Origin: an uncultured Lachnospiraceae bacterium
GTDB taxonomy: Bacteria > Bacillota > Clostridia > Lachnospirales > Lachnospiraceae
Assembly (NCBI GenBank): GCA_902775485.1
Contig: CACYMJ010000025.1
Coordinates: 1-34,780 of the forward strand
Length of the DNA: 34,780 nucleotides
Direction: 5' to 3'
Part shown: positions 26,785 to 34,596 of the stretch, in pieces
Position numbering within the stretch: position 1 is the first letter of the stretch
Layout of the letters: each line of letters begins with the position of its first letter
Translations under genes and position numbers: made by a program
The notes under the pieces: model-generated
What the model was told of the DNA's origin: nothing
What the model saw: only the letters and a program-made list of their open reading frames with translations
Database searches by the model: none

Positions 26785-26859
26785 GTGACAAAGGGACGGT
26801 TCTTTTGACACAAAAAAGGGGCGGTTCTTTTTGTGTCAAAAGAACCGTCCCTTTGTCAC
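26785..26859. repeat. Perfect 32-bp inverted repeat, probable bidirectional terminator or mobile palindrome
   Basis: 26785-26816 and 26828-26859 are exact reverse complements around an 11-nt loop. Each arm holds GTGACAAAGGGACGGTTC and a run of T or A. The loop and start of the right arm also repeat the left unit in direct orientation (AAAGGGACGGTTC versus AAAGGGGCGGTTC). Upstream, TGTGACAAAGG is duplicated at the stop codon. It lies between two convergent genes. The sequence type resembles palindromes I have seen repeated in Firmicutes genomes. Confidence 0.9.
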
Positions 26860-26867
26860 TATTTAAA

Positions 26868-27734
26868 TCAGCCTTTGACAGATCCCAGTGCAACTCCGCC
26901 GACGATGAATCTCGACAGGCAAAGGTAAACAACTATTACCGGGAATATCGAGAATGCGATCGTGACATACACCTGACCCATATCAAACTTCAGAAAGTCT
27001 GCGCTTCGAAGCTGTGCTATCAGGATGGGAAGCGTCTTCTTCTTGTCATCATGCAGTATCAGTGCGGGTGTGAAGTAATTGTTCCAGTTAAACACGAATG
27101 TGAATATCAGCTGAACCGCAATTGCGGGCTTCATCATAGGAAGCGATATTGTGTTGAACGTTCTGATCTCACCGGCGCCGTCGATCCTGGCAGCCTCAAC
27201 TATGGCATGAGGGAGCGTACTCTCCATATACTGCTTCATGTAATAGAATGTAGCGGGAGCAGCGATCGCAGGGATGATAAGAGGAATAAAACTGTCCTCA
27301 AGCTTGATGCCCTGAACCAGCTTGATGAAACCAAGCGCGGTAACCTGCGTCGGGATCATCATGACTGCAAGGATGAACGTAAATATCGCTTTTTTCGCCT
27401 TAAAATCATATACATGGATCGCATATGCGGTCATTGTTGAGAAATATACGCTCAGAACAGATGCACATGCAGCTACTATGAACGAGTTGAGCATACCCTT
27501 TGCGATAGGCTGCGTTCCGTTTACAACACCCTGCCAGTTCTTGAGCAGATAACTTCCGGGAACCAGCGTAAACCCACGGGCAAGATCCGAATGTGCACGG
27601 CTGGCATTTACAAACAAAATGTAAAACCAGAACAGGCAGAGGATCGAAAGGATTATAAGTACTACATAAGCTATTATTCGTCTGACGGTTAAACCTAAAC
27701 CGCCTTCAACATCATATTCTTTGTCTTGTCTCAT
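26868..27734 (-). CDS. Carbohydrate ABC transporter permease, MalG type
   Basis: The 288-aa protein has six membrane segments and the EAA loop EAARIDGAGEIRTFNTISLP (about 187-206), which contacts the ATPase. It pairs with the MalF-type permease 14 bp upstream. AAGGAGG precedes the ATG. No ATPase is encoded here, so a shared MsmK-like ATPase is likely. Confidence 0.93.
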   Translation of the reverse strand: MRQDKEYDVEGGLGLTVRRIIAYVVLIILSILCLFWFYILFVNASRAHSDLARGFTLVPGSYLLKNWQGVVNGTQPIAKGMLNSFIVAACASVLSVYFSTMTAYAIHVYDFKAKKAIFTFILAVMMIPTQVTALGFIKLVQGIKLEDSFIPLIIPAIAAPATFYYMKQYMESTLPHAIVEAARIDGAGEIRTFNTISLPMMKPAIAVQLIFTFVFNWNNYFTPALILHDDKKKTLPILIAQLRSADFLKFDMGQVYVTIAFSIFPVIVVYLCLSRFIVGGVALGSVKG

Positions 27735-27748
27735 TTAGGTCAACCTCC

Positions 27749-28702
27749 TTATTTTTTGTTTCTGTCTCTGTGCTTGATTTCATCAACATTATCCTGTACC
27801 GAGAACTTATAAACTATAAGGCTTAAGATACCGGTTATGATGAAGAGGAATACCGAAAGCGCACCTGCCATACCGAAGTTCTTGGAATACAGATGGTTGT
27901 TTAAGTACATGATCAGTGTCATGGACATTCGGACCGGATTTCCCTTACCGTTTGTCAGAACCTGAGGTACATCGAACATCTGCAGACCACCGATAAGTGA
28001 TGTGATCATAACATACAGAAGTATCGGACGAAGCAGCGGAAGCGTGATCCTAAAGAACACCTGCGTTGATGTCGCACCGTCAACCTGTGCCGCCTCGAAC
28101 AATGATCCGTCTATACCCATCATACCGGCCATCAGAAGGATCGTTGTATTACCGAACCACATAAGGAAGTTCATGAATGAAACAAGTCCGCGTGAACCTG
28201 CCGCATGTTCAAGGAATTTATAAGGTTCCGATATAAGACCCATATTTACCATTGTCGTATTTATCGGGCCTGTATCTGCAAAAAGTGTGAAGAACAGCAT
28301 TGCAAAAGATGCTGCCATTATGAGGTTGGGAAGATATATAACAGTTTTGAAAAATCCCGCACATCTGAGCCTGAGCCTTGTATCAGAGAACCAGGCACCA
28401 AGAAGAAGCGAAAAGAATATCTGCGGAACAAATCCCAAAACCCACATGATCAGGGTGTTCTGAGTGTACTTGATGAGATCTCCGTTTGAAATGATCTCCA
28501 TGTAGTTCTTAAGACCTACAAAATTGGGGCCTATCTGTTTCAGACCCGACATATAATTTTCAAAGAAACTGTTGTAGATCGTCGTAAACAGCGGAACAAG
28601 CTGAAATACCAGATATACAACGATGAACGGAATCAGGAAGATATAACCCCACTTATTATACCTGACCACCTGACTCTTACCCTTTTTTGGCGCGTTAGCC
28701 AT
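27749..28702 (-). CDS. Carbohydrate ABC transporter permease, MalF type
   Basis: A 317-aa permease with six membrane segments and the EAA loop EAAQVDGATSTQVFFRITLP. I place the start at the ATG at 28700-28702 (MANAPKKGKSQVV), which has AGGAGG 9-10 nt upstream. The frame is open 36 bp further but without a ribosome binding site. It is driven by an internal promoter and possibly by read-through from the binding protein gene. Confidence 0.93.
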   Translation of the reverse strand: MANAPKKGKSQVVRYNKWGYIFLIPFIVVYLVFQLVPLFTTIYNSFFENYMSGLKQIGPNFVGLKNYMEIISNGDLIKYTQNTLIMWVLGFVPQIFFSLLLGAWFSDTRLRLRCAGFFKTVIYLPNLIMAASFAMLFFTLFADTGPINTTMVNMGLISEPYKFLEHAAGSRGLVSFMNFLMWFGNTTILLMAGMMGIDGSLFEAAQVDGATSTQVFFRITLPLLRPILLYVMITSLIGGLQMFDVPQVLTNGKGNPVRMSMTLIMYLNNHLYSKNFGMAGALSVFLFIITGILSLIVYKFSVQDNVDEIKHRDRNKK

Positions 28703-28748
28703 AAAGCATGTCCTCCTTCTCCTGCATGTTCTAGCCACCCCGGGCTTA

Positions 28749-28800
28749 CATCAGCATTCCTGGCACATTTGCAGAACTGCTCTGTAAGACCTGCTGACGT
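28749..28800 (-). promoter_or_regulatory. Structured leader before the permease genes
   Basis: On the minus strand GTCAGCA and TGCTGAT can pair over about 40 nt, enclosing GCAGTTCTGC, a small palindrome. It lies between the internal promoter and the ribosome binding site of the MalF-type permease. I recognise no riboswitch class. Confidence 0.25.
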
Positions 28801-28805
28801 TAGAT

Positions 28806-28834
28806 ATTATATCATATACAACGCATCCAGTCAT
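28806..28834 (-). promoter_or_regulatory. Internal sigma-A promoter for the permease genes
   Basis: On the minus strand ATGACT (28829-28834), 17-bp spacer, TATAAT (28806-28811). It lies just after the terminator of the binding-protein gene. The -35 box matches consensus at four of six positions. Confidence 0.5.
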
Positions 28835-28845
28835 GGATTTTAGAT

Positions 28846-28882
28846 AAAGAAAGCGCCTGCCCACTACAGGCAGGCGCATTTC
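28846..28882 (-). terminator. Intrinsic terminator after the binding-protein gene
   Basis: GCGCCTGCC (28853-28861) and GGCAGGCGC (28869-28877) form a GC-rich 9-bp stem with a 7-nt loop. A T-rich tail (TTTCTTT) follows on the minus strand. It would make most transcripts end after the binding protein, giving it more mRNA than the permeases. Confidence 0.8.
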
Positions 28883-28914
28883 TTAACTAAATCTTACGAT
28901 TTATGAATTTCCTA

Positions 28915-30336
28915 TTACTGTGTAAGTTCAGGATACTTCTCGATTACGCTCTTGTAGAAGTTATCAAGTGCCTCTTCGTATGTAGCGTTGCCAAGGAAGT
29001 AATCCTTCATAGCGTTCTGGAAGCTCTCGTTACATCCCTGATCATAAGCTGACAGGTTTGAAAGGTCGATCTTCTCAGCACCTTCCATGTACATAGGAAG
29101 GGGATTGATTCCGCCAAGAACCTTTGATGTGTAATCAGAAGATGCCATTTCAGCCATAGCCTTCTTGTTGTTTGCGAAATCGTCGTCCTGCTTAACGATA
29201 TCCTTCATGATATCAGCGTTGCATGTCATCTGCTTCATGATGTCGCCAACAAGTGCTGTGTTATCTGTACCTGTTGCTCCACAGATCCATGTGCCGCCCC
29301 AGAAGAATGACTGAGGACCAACTGTTGCGCCCCAACCACCGTCGATACCAACGGAACCTTCCTGGTCACATGACATACAGAAGTTGATGAACCAAGCGGG
29401 TCCAAAGTAAGCAAATACCTTACCATCCTTGAAGAAGCCCTTTGACCAGTCATCAGACCAAAGATCATGTGTTCCAGCTTCGCCGGCGTCTACGAGTGCC
29501 TTAGAATCGTTAACCCAGTTCTCGATGTTCTTGTCGATGTTGATCTTTGTGCCATCAACCCACTTTGAAGAAACGTTGTTTGAGTATACACGGAATGTAT
29601 CGTTAACTGATGAGCATGCCTGATAGCCTGCATCTTTGAGCTTATCTGCTGTAGCCTTGAATGCTGCCCAATCCTTAACTGCTTCCTGAACCTTATCAGC
29701 GTCGTCAGAACCAAGTACTTCCTTAGCGATCTCTCTGTTGTAGAACATGATAGCGGGACAAGCCTGCCATGAAACGCCCTTAAGAACGCCGTTGGAATCT
29801 GTAACGATCTTCTTTGTGTAATCATACTGCTCAGCAAGATCTGCATCTGTAAGACCAAAATCAGCAACAGGTGCTGTGTAGTCTGTATCTACATACTTAA
29901 GAGCATAGTCAGCTTCAACAAGGAAAAGGTCGATCTTGTCATCAGCTGCTGCGTCAGCCTGCTTAAGAAGAGCTGCGTCAAGGTTGTTCTGGTATGCATT
30001 GTTCTCTGAAGGTGTGATGTTCCACTTAACATCAACATCACCGATCTTACCTGTTGTTCCGTCTACTTCTTCGTATCCGGGATAGTGGCTGATGAGACGG
30101 CTCTTGAACTCTTCGTTCCAGCAGTAGATGTTAAGAACCTTTCCTTCGTCAGCTGCAGGAGCTGCTGCTTCCTCTGCTGCGGGCTCTTCAGCCTCAGCTG
30201 CAGGAGCTGCTTCCTCTGTTGCTGCGGGCTCTGCTGCAGGTTCTGCTGCAGGAGCTGCTGCCTGTGAACCACAGCCTGCTAATAATGTAGCAACCATAGC
30301 TGTAGCAAGTAAAGCGCTAAGTACTTTCTTCTTCAT
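28915..30336 (-). CDS. ABC transporter substrate-binding lipoprotein (carbohydrate type)
   Basis: The 473-aa protein starts with a lipoprotein signal peptide, with LAGC and the lipid-attached Cys22. A long Ala/Glu/Pro linker (about 26-64) follows, then a family 1-type solute-binding domain (VLNIYCWNEEFKSRL). It should sit on the outer face of the membrane and feed the two permeases. GGGAGG precedes the ATG. A strong promoter and repeated operator-like sites lie upstream. The sugar is not predictable from sequence. Confidence 0.9.
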   Translation of the reverse strand: MKKKVLSALLATAMVATLLAGCGSQAAAPAAEPAAEPAATEEAAPAAEAEEPAAEEAAAPAADEGKVLNIYCWNEEFKSRLISHYPGYEEVDGTTGKIGDVDVKWNITPSENNAYQNNLDAALLKQADAAADDKIDLFLVEADYALKYVDTDYTAPVADFGLTDADLAEQYDYTKKIVTDSNGVLKGVSWQACPAIMFYNREIAKEVLGSDDADKVQEAVKDWAAFKATADKLKDAGYQACSSVNDTFRVYSNNVSSKWVDGTKINIDKNIENWVNDSKALVDAGEAGTHDLWSDDWSKGFFKDGKVFAYFGPAWFINFCMSCDQEGSVGIDGGWGATVGPQSFFWGGTWICGATGTDNTALVGDIMKQMTCNADIMKDIVKQDDDFANNKKAMAEMASSDYTSKVLGGINPLPMYMEGAEKIDLSNLSAYDQGCNESFQNAMKDYFLGNATYEEALDNFYKSVIEKYPELTQ

Positions 30337-30392
30337 TACTCGTTTTCCTCCCTTTTAATGAATGAAAATGTTTCTTGATCCCGATTAGTTTC

Positions 30393-30407
30393 CTTAATCG
30401 TTTTCGT
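30393..30407. promoter_or_regulatory. Operator-like site, copy 1
   Basis: CTTAATCGTTTTCGT overlaps the expected transcription start of the importer. It matches copy 2 at 13 of 15 positions. Placement fits repression by a LacI- or GntR-type regulator, which is inference. Confidence 0.4.
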
Positions 30408-30413
30408 AAATGT

Positions 30414-30442
30414 AGTATATTGCAATAATTCTAATTTTGCAA
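30414..30442 (-). promoter_or_regulatory. Sigma-A promoter of the sugar importer
   Basis: On the minus strand TTGCAA (30437-30442), 17-bp spacer, TATACT (30414-30419). The start is near 30407, giving a leader of about 70 nt. Confidence 0.75.
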
Positions 30443-30546
30443 CCCCTTTTTCGATAATTCATTGGGCAACATTCACATTTTGGATAAAACTTTCAAGAAT
30501 TCCAATCGGAATTTGTCAACTTTGTTCAAGAAAATCACTTAAATTT

Positions 30547-30561
30547 CTTAAAGGTTTTCGT
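30547..30561. promoter_or_regulatory. Operator-like site, copy 2
   Basis: CTTAAAGGTTTTCGT, 154 bp from copy 1 in the same orientation, upstream of the -35 box. The spacing would allow DNA looping between the two. Confidence 0.35.
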
Positions 30562-30574
30562 GAACAAAATATGA

Positions 30575-30605
30575 ACAGCGTGTTAACTAAAAGTTAACAC
30601 GCTGT
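30575..30605 (-). terminator. 14-bp perfect hairpin, probable terminator of the secreted-protein gene
   Basis: ACAGCGTGTTAACT (30575-30588) and its exact complement (30592-30605) enclose a 3-nt loop. It lies 96 bp after the stop of the 217-aa protein gene. The minus-strand tail TCATATTTTG is only moderately T-rich, so an operator role is an alternative. Confidence 0.55.
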
Positions 30606-30700
30606 GAATATACCATAAATACGGGGCTTTTGCAAGTACTGCCTGACCGCTTGGTTTACATAATTATATTTGTAGTGGAAGTATCTTGTACCGGGTCATA

Positions 30701-31336
30701 TTACTGACGTATGTACACCAGCATATATATTCCCTTCGGGTAATATGTATGAAGTACAAACTTCTGCGATCCGTCCACAAAGAGCGATCCCGAATAGCTT
30801 CTGTCAAACTCTGAATCATTAAGCAGTCTGAACATTCCATTGGGAAGAAGCACCATCATTGCCGGCTGATATCCAGCCACGGGACATACAAACATCTCAT
30901 AGTTCATCGGAAGATACAACTTTGAACTGGGTGTATATCCCGCATAATTCGTAAAGCCGCCTATCTCAAGATCAAATGCAGCCGAAGGCTGATAGCCGAG
31001 AGACTGTGCTGTACTTACCATAGGACCTACGATCACGGGATTGACCGTGGTAAATTTTGAATACGGAAGCGCCGGGCCGGTTGTGTTGGTTCCGGTTGCC
31101 TGATACTGATTACCGTAATTGATCGACTGGATCGTTAAAAGTCCGCCGCCGATCTTAAACTTTCTCTCCTGGCAATGACCTATCTCTGTACCGATAAGAG
31201 TTCCGGTATTTGCAGCGGCACTAACAGGAAGCGTATACGTATATGCCAGTTTTGGCATACAAAATGCCGTAACCGGCTGAACCAGGACACCTAAAAACGC
31301 TGCTGCCGCAACTATTCGTCTGATCGTTTTTTTCAT
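30701..31336 (-). CDS. Secreted protein of unknown function (211 aa)
   Basis: The start at 31334-31336 (MKKTIRRIVAAAAFLGVLVQ) has GGCGGGGGT upstream; a longer frame to 31354 is less likely. Residues 1-25 are a signal peptide with a likely cut after VTA or TAF. The mature part is beta-rich, with Gly/Tyr/Thr-rich turns and few charges. There is no sorting signal, lipobox or later membrane segment, so it is probably released. A consensus promoter and a terminator bracket it as a single-gene unit. No family recognised. Confidence 0.75.
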   Translation of the reverse strand: MKKTIRRIVAAAAFLGVLVQPVTAFCMPKLAYTYTLPVSAAANTGTLIGTEIGHCQERKFKIGGGLLTIQSINYGNQYQATGTNTTGPALPYSKFTTVNPVIVGPMVSTAQSLGYQPSAAFDLEIGGFTNYAGYTPSSKLYLPMNYEMFVCPVAGYQPAMMVLLPNGMFRLLNDSEFDRSYSGSLFVDGSQKFVLHTYYPKGIYMLVYIRQ

Positions 31337-31384
31337 AAGACCCCCGCCTTTCATTTGTTGGCATTATTTGATACTGCACCGATT

Positions 31385-31414
31385 ATTTTACCCTCGTGCG
31401 GTGCATTATGTCAA
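31385..31414 (-). promoter_or_regulatory. Sigma-A promoter of the secreted-protein gene
   Basis: On the minus strand TTGACA (31409-31414), 18-bp spacer, TAAAAT (31385-31390). The spacer contains GCACCGCAC. Confidence 0.65.
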
Positions 31415-31429
31415 CCTTATTCTTATATT

Positions 31430-31687
31430 TTAACCCTTAAGTCCCCTGGACTGTCTGTCCATATCTTCAACAACGATATCGTATATCTCACCAAGTGTTG
31501 AGCAGTACTCAAGTACCTTCCAGGGTTCGTTGGTATGATAATGGATCTTTATAAGTTCCTCATCACCCACCGCCAAAAGGCAGTCACCCTTGAAATTCTC
31601 GGTAAAATAGTCATTTATTGCTTCTTCATCAAGATCTTCTCCTTCTATAAGAAGCTGCGTGTCATATCTGTATTCCAGTGATTCCAT
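31430..31687 (-). CDS. Stand-alone FakA/YloV C-terminal-like domain (85 aa)
   Basis: The pattern LEYRYDTQLLIEGEDLD, GDCLLAVGDEELIKIHYHTN and the end VVEDMDRQ corresponds to the C-terminal domain of FakA/YloV-type (Dak-related) fatty acid kinases: YCTEF..., GDSLVVVGD, VHVHTN and NMxxQ. The kinase and middle domains are absent. GGAGG 5 nt before the ATG at 31685-31687 shows that it is an intended short gene rather than a truncated one. It may bind a FakB-like or DegV-like partner; role unknown. Confidence 0.75.
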   Translation of the reverse strand: MESLEYRYDTQLLIEGEDLDEEAINDYFTENFKGDCLLAVGDEELIKIHYHTNEPWKVLEYCSTLGEIYDIVVEDMDRQSRGLKG

Positions 31688-31739
31688 TTTATTCCTCCAA
31701 ATCAAATCTACAAAATGTTACTCCACAAATATACTATTT

Positions 31740-33575
31740 CTACATTCTTTTGTACAGTCCGGCTATATCACTCACAGGTACATACTCATCAGTAAGCCGG
31801 TATACAGAAATATCATCTGCTTTTTGCTCATGAAGAGTAAAATACACATAGTCAGGACGAACATCCAGTAATCTTTCCTCAAATACACCTGCTATTCCCT
31901 GTTTTTCATAATCATAAACGTTAAATTCGTATGCGACATGAGGTATCAGCTCATAATCCAGACTTCTAGAGTAAATATTATTACCCCTGTCGTTTACAAC
32001 CATTATTATCCCTTGAGTAAGATTTCTGTCGATAATCGGAATTGCCTCCTGTGCCGCCTCCTGTCTTCCATGATACAATTCTTCTCGGGTTGGAATATAC
32101 CGTGAAGGAATCAACACATCTACCAGACTCTCATATGGAAGACTTATAAATAATACTATCGTTAAAACAACTGCCGAGATCTTATAAAGAATCAGATCAT
32201 CAGACTCATAAGCCAAAATAAGTCTGAAAAAGAAAATGCCACACAACACTGCCGCATATGTTCCAAAATACCTATCAAGACTGGAAAGTTCCTCTGCCTC
32301 CCACTGTTCAAACACAAATACGAATGTGTAACAAAGAACTGCAAAATACCCGATAAAACCCAATATCAGAGTGAATATTGCAACCTTATCCCCCTGATTG
32401 ATGAGGCCATGGAGGCCTAATATAAGGCATATTATAAAAACTATTACACCGACAGCCAACATGGTTAATCCCCGGGATCCGAGGTTAAGATGAAGAGTAG
32501 CCAGACTTTTAAGCATATTACGGATAGTATCTACTGTATATTCCGGGATTACCATCCCATTTTTCATATTTGAAATAAGATTACGTGACAGATACGTTGA
32601 ATTACCATTTATCCTGCAAAAAACAGTCCAACTCAAATATGCTCCTGCACACGCCAGGCACGACACTGCCCACCATATACTTTCAGCCGTTATAAGGCCC
32701 AATCGCCCCTTGCGGCGTTTTATAAGAATAACAAGGATCCAAGCAAACAAACATATCAATGTAAAAAATACAGATATTGTTTTCATTAATGTTAAACATA
32801 CCAAAGATGCAGATATACTATAGTAAAGCAACCAGTCTCGTTTTTCCCCATAGATAATATTTATAAATGCATAACAAAAAAGGCTGGCCAAAACCATATC
32901 CATCGAAAGGCTTTCCTGAACCTCATACAGAAAAAGGAAAGGTACTACAATCGGAAATACCGCAACAATAATGTTCATGATAGTCCCACTCACCCTGCCT
33001 ATCCGTTGGAAGAAAGGCAAAAGTAATGTGTAAATAAGTACCATCTTATACTGGAACATCATAGGTTCAGAAAAACCGCTACTTTGAAATCCCCAATAAA
33101 AAAACAATTGCTGCAGTGGCAAATAACTCTTGTAGTGTGTAGCCGATCTAACTCCCGTAGGCATCGTTCCATAAAAATAACAGTCCTTTGGAAACGTCGC
33201 GTTATAGTGAAAATCATCCCAGACATGTACAAAATGTGTGCTGTAGCAATATATTGCCAATATGCAGACCGATAAATAGACTAAAAAGCCTATATGGTTC
33301 CTTAGCCATTTAAACAACATCCCGGTTAGTCCCGTTGTTCCACTGTATCGGATATTTTTCAAATATCTCAATAACTTGTATACAAAATAAACAGCAATTA
33401 GTGAGAATACACAAATAGATGCAAAAAAAGCATGATGTGATTTTTTTAAAAGTGCAAGCGAATATATACCTATCATCACCGTCATAACGAAAGGAGGAAA
33501 TATTTCCTCAGGATCCCTATCCAATACATATGACAGCATAAGGCCAACAAATAATAAAATCAGTAAACCTATCAT
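31740..33575 (-). CDS. Large polytopic membrane protein, GT-C-like (611 aa)
   Basis: About twelve to fourteen membrane segments, with the loop HVWDDFHYNATFPKD (Asp120-Asp121) after the third or fourth. A paired acidic motif in this place is typical of GT-C-type enzymes. A soluble C-terminal part (about 515-611) follows. The start overlaps the cyclophilin stop by 4 bp (ATGA), so it is translationally coupled. It is visibly more AT-rich than the flanking genes, which suggests recent acquisition. Function inferred: transfer of a sugar from a lipid carrier to a surface polymer. Confidence 0.6.
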   Translation of the reverse strand: MIGLLILLFVGLMLSYVLDRDPEEIFPPFVMTVMIGIYSLALLKKSHHAFFASICVFSLIAVYFVYKLLRYLKNIRYSGTTGLTGMLFKWLRNHIGFLVYLSVCILAIYCYSTHFVHVWDDFHYNATFPKDCYFYGTMPTGVRSATHYKSYLPLQQLFFYWGFQSSGFSEPMMFQYKMVLIYTLLLPFFQRIGRVSGTIMNIIVAVFPIVVPFLFLYEVQESLSMDMVLASLFCYAFINIIYGEKRDWLLYYSISASLVCLTLMKTISVFFTLICLFAWILVILIKRRKGRLGLITAESIWWAVSCLACAGAYLSWTVFCRINGNSTYLSRNLISNMKNGMVIPEYTVDTIRNMLKSLATLHLNLGSRGLTMLAVGVIVFIICLILGLHGLINQGDKVAIFTLILGFIGYFAVLCYTFVFVFEQWEAEELSSLDRYFGTYAAVLCGIFFFRLILAYESDDLILYKISAVVLTIVLFISLPYESLVDVLIPSRYIPTREELYHGRQEAAQEAIPIIDRNLTQGIIMVVNDRGNNIYSRSLDYELIPHVAYEFNVYDYEKQGIAGVFEERLLDVRPDYVYFTLHEQKADDISVYRLTDEYVPVSDIAGLYKRM

Positions 33576-34093
33576 AGTTTCTCGGGTTCCGGGTAGTTGA
33601 CACCAAACGTTTCTACCGTGACGGTTTTCATCACCTGCGGTGTCAACGGCTTGTCGTTATAATCGGTATCCGTTACGGCTATGGCATCCACAACCTCCTG
33701 ACCTTCCGTTATCTTACCGAATGCCGCATACTGTCCGTCAAGATGTGGGCTGGTCTCATGCATTATAAAGAACTGGGAACCCGCCGAATCGGGCATCATG
33801 CTTCTGGCCATTGAAAGCACGCCCTTTGTATGCTTTAGGTCATTCTTGAATCCGTTGCTTGAAAACTCACCCTTTATTGAATATCCCGGGCCACCCATGC
33901 CTGTTCCTTCGGGATCTCCGCCCTGGATCATAAATCCGGGGATAACACGGTGGAAAATAAGTCCGTTGTAAAAACCTTTACTTATTAAAGAAATAAAATT
34001 GTTCACGGACTGCGGGGCGATATCCGGATAAAGCTCAGCCTTGAATGTATCGCCGCTTTCCATAACAAACGTAACTACAGGATATTGTGCCAT
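33572..34093 (-). CDS. Cyclophilin-type peptidyl-prolyl cis-trans isomerase
   Basis: The 173-aa protein has FHRVIPGFMIQGGDPEGTGMGG (active-site Arg and Phe), SMARSMMPDSAGSQFFI and HLDGQYAAFGKI, all diagnostic of cyclophilin. No signal peptide, so cytosolic. AAGGAG precedes the ATG. An extended -10 promoter lies upstream, and the gene overlaps the membrane protein gene that follows. Confidence 0.95.
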   Translation of the reverse strand: MAQYPVVTFVMESGDTFKAELYPDIAPQSVNNFISLISKGFYNGLIFHRVIPGFMIQGGDPEGTGMGGPGYSIKGEFSSNGFKNDLKHTKGVLSMARSMMPDSAGSQFFIMHETSPHLDGQYAAFGKITEGQEVVDAIAVTDTDYNDKPLTPQVMKTVTVETFGVNYPEPEKL

Positions 34094-34130
34094 ATCATAT
34101 CTCCTTTGTGTTTTTATTGATTCGCGTCAT

Positions 34131-34139
34131 ATTATAGCA
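34131..34139 (-). promoter_or_regulatory. Extended -10 promoter of the cyclophilin gene
   Basis: On the minus strand TGC-TATAAT gives an extended -10 box. No good -35 box stands at 17 bp; the T-tract of the tRNA operon terminator lies there instead. The start is expected near 34124. Confidence 0.6.
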
Positions 34140-34141
34140 CC

Positions 34142-34177
34142 AAAAAAATGTTTAGCACAGACTATGCTAAACATTTT
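34142..34177 (-). terminator. Intrinsic terminator of the rRNA-tRNA operon
   Basis: ATGTTTAGCA (34148-34157) and TGCTAAACAT (34165-34174) form a 10-bp stem, longer with flanking A-T pairs, with a 7-nt loop. Seven T follow on the minus strand. It lies 14 bp beyond tRNA-Leu. Confidence 0.9.
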
Positions 34178-34190
34178 TGTTCCTCTTTAG

Positions 34191-34276
34191 TGCCGCAGGC
34201 CGGGGTCGAACCGGCACGGGTATTACTACCCACGGGATTTTAAGTCCCGGGCGTCTGCCAATTCCGCCACTGCGGC
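34191..34276 (-). tRNA. tRNA-Leu (anticodon TAA)
   Basis: 86 nt with a long variable arm, acceptor GCCGCAG/CTGCGGC, discriminator A, anticodon loop CTTAAAA. CCA is not encoded. Last tRNA of the operon. Confidence 0.95.
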
Positions 34277-34310
34277 AAATGTCATGATTGCGCTCAATCG
34301 GGACATATAA

Positions 34311-34384
34311 CGACCCAGACGGGACTCGAACCCGTGACCTCCGCCGTGACAGGGCGGCGCTCTAACCAACTGAGCCACTGGGCC
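34311..34384 (-). tRNA. tRNA-Asp (anticodon GTC)
   Basis: 74 nt, acceptor GGCCCAG/CTGGGTC, discriminator G as expected for Asp, anticodon loop CTGTCAC, T-loop GGTTCGAGTCC. CCA is not encoded. Confidence 0.96.
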
Positions 34385-34403
34385 TAGGAATTATTACTAT
34401 AAA

Positions 34404-34475
34404 TGACTCCGACGGGAATCGAACCCGTGTTACCGCCGTGAAAGGGCGATGTCTTAACCGCTTGACCACGGAGCC
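34404..34475 (-). tRNA. tRNA-Glu (anticodon TTC)
   Basis: 72 nt, acceptor GGCTCCG/CGGAGTC, anticodon loop CTTTCAC, T-loop GGTTCGATTCC. CCA is not encoded. Confidence 0.96.
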
Positions 34476-34489
34476 AGATTCCTTTTTAA

Positions 34490-34561
34490 CTCCCCGAGTT
34501 GGGCTCGAACCAACAACCCTTCGGTTAACAGCCGAATGCTCTACCATTGAGCTATCGAGGA
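34490..34561 (-). tRNA. tRNA-Asn (anticodon GTT)
   Basis: 72 nt, acceptor TCCTCGA/TCGGGGA with one G-T pair, discriminator G, anticodon loop CTGTTAA. CCA is not encoded. Confidence 0.95.
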
Positions 34562-34565
34562 ATGC

Positions 34566-34596
34566 TGATAGGAGTATTTAAACAACACTCCTATCA
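34566..34596. repeat. 10-bp inverted repeat between tRNA-CAT and tRNA-Asn
   Basis: TGATAGGAGT (34566-34575) and ACTCCTATCA (34587-34596) are exact complements with an 11-nt loop. No T-run follows, so it is more likely an RNA processing hairpin than a terminator. Confidence 0.6.

Larger units (their letters stand above)
30337..30700. other. Regulatory intergenic region of the sugar importer
   Basis: No gene is visible in 364 bp. It holds the promoter at 30414-30442, two copies of a 15-bp operator-like sequence (30393-30407 and 30547-30561), and a 14-bp palindrome at 30575-30605. The rest is AT-rich. Confidence 0.6.

Noticed and set aside
30085-30358. Plus- and minus-strand frames with Ala/Ser/Cys or Gln repeats
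   Set aside because: They are out-of-frame readings of the Ala/Glu/Pro linker of the binding lipoprotein.
34362-34547. 61-codon minus-strand frame
   Set aside because: It runs through tRNA-Glu and tRNA-Asp and is tRNA sequence, not a gene.
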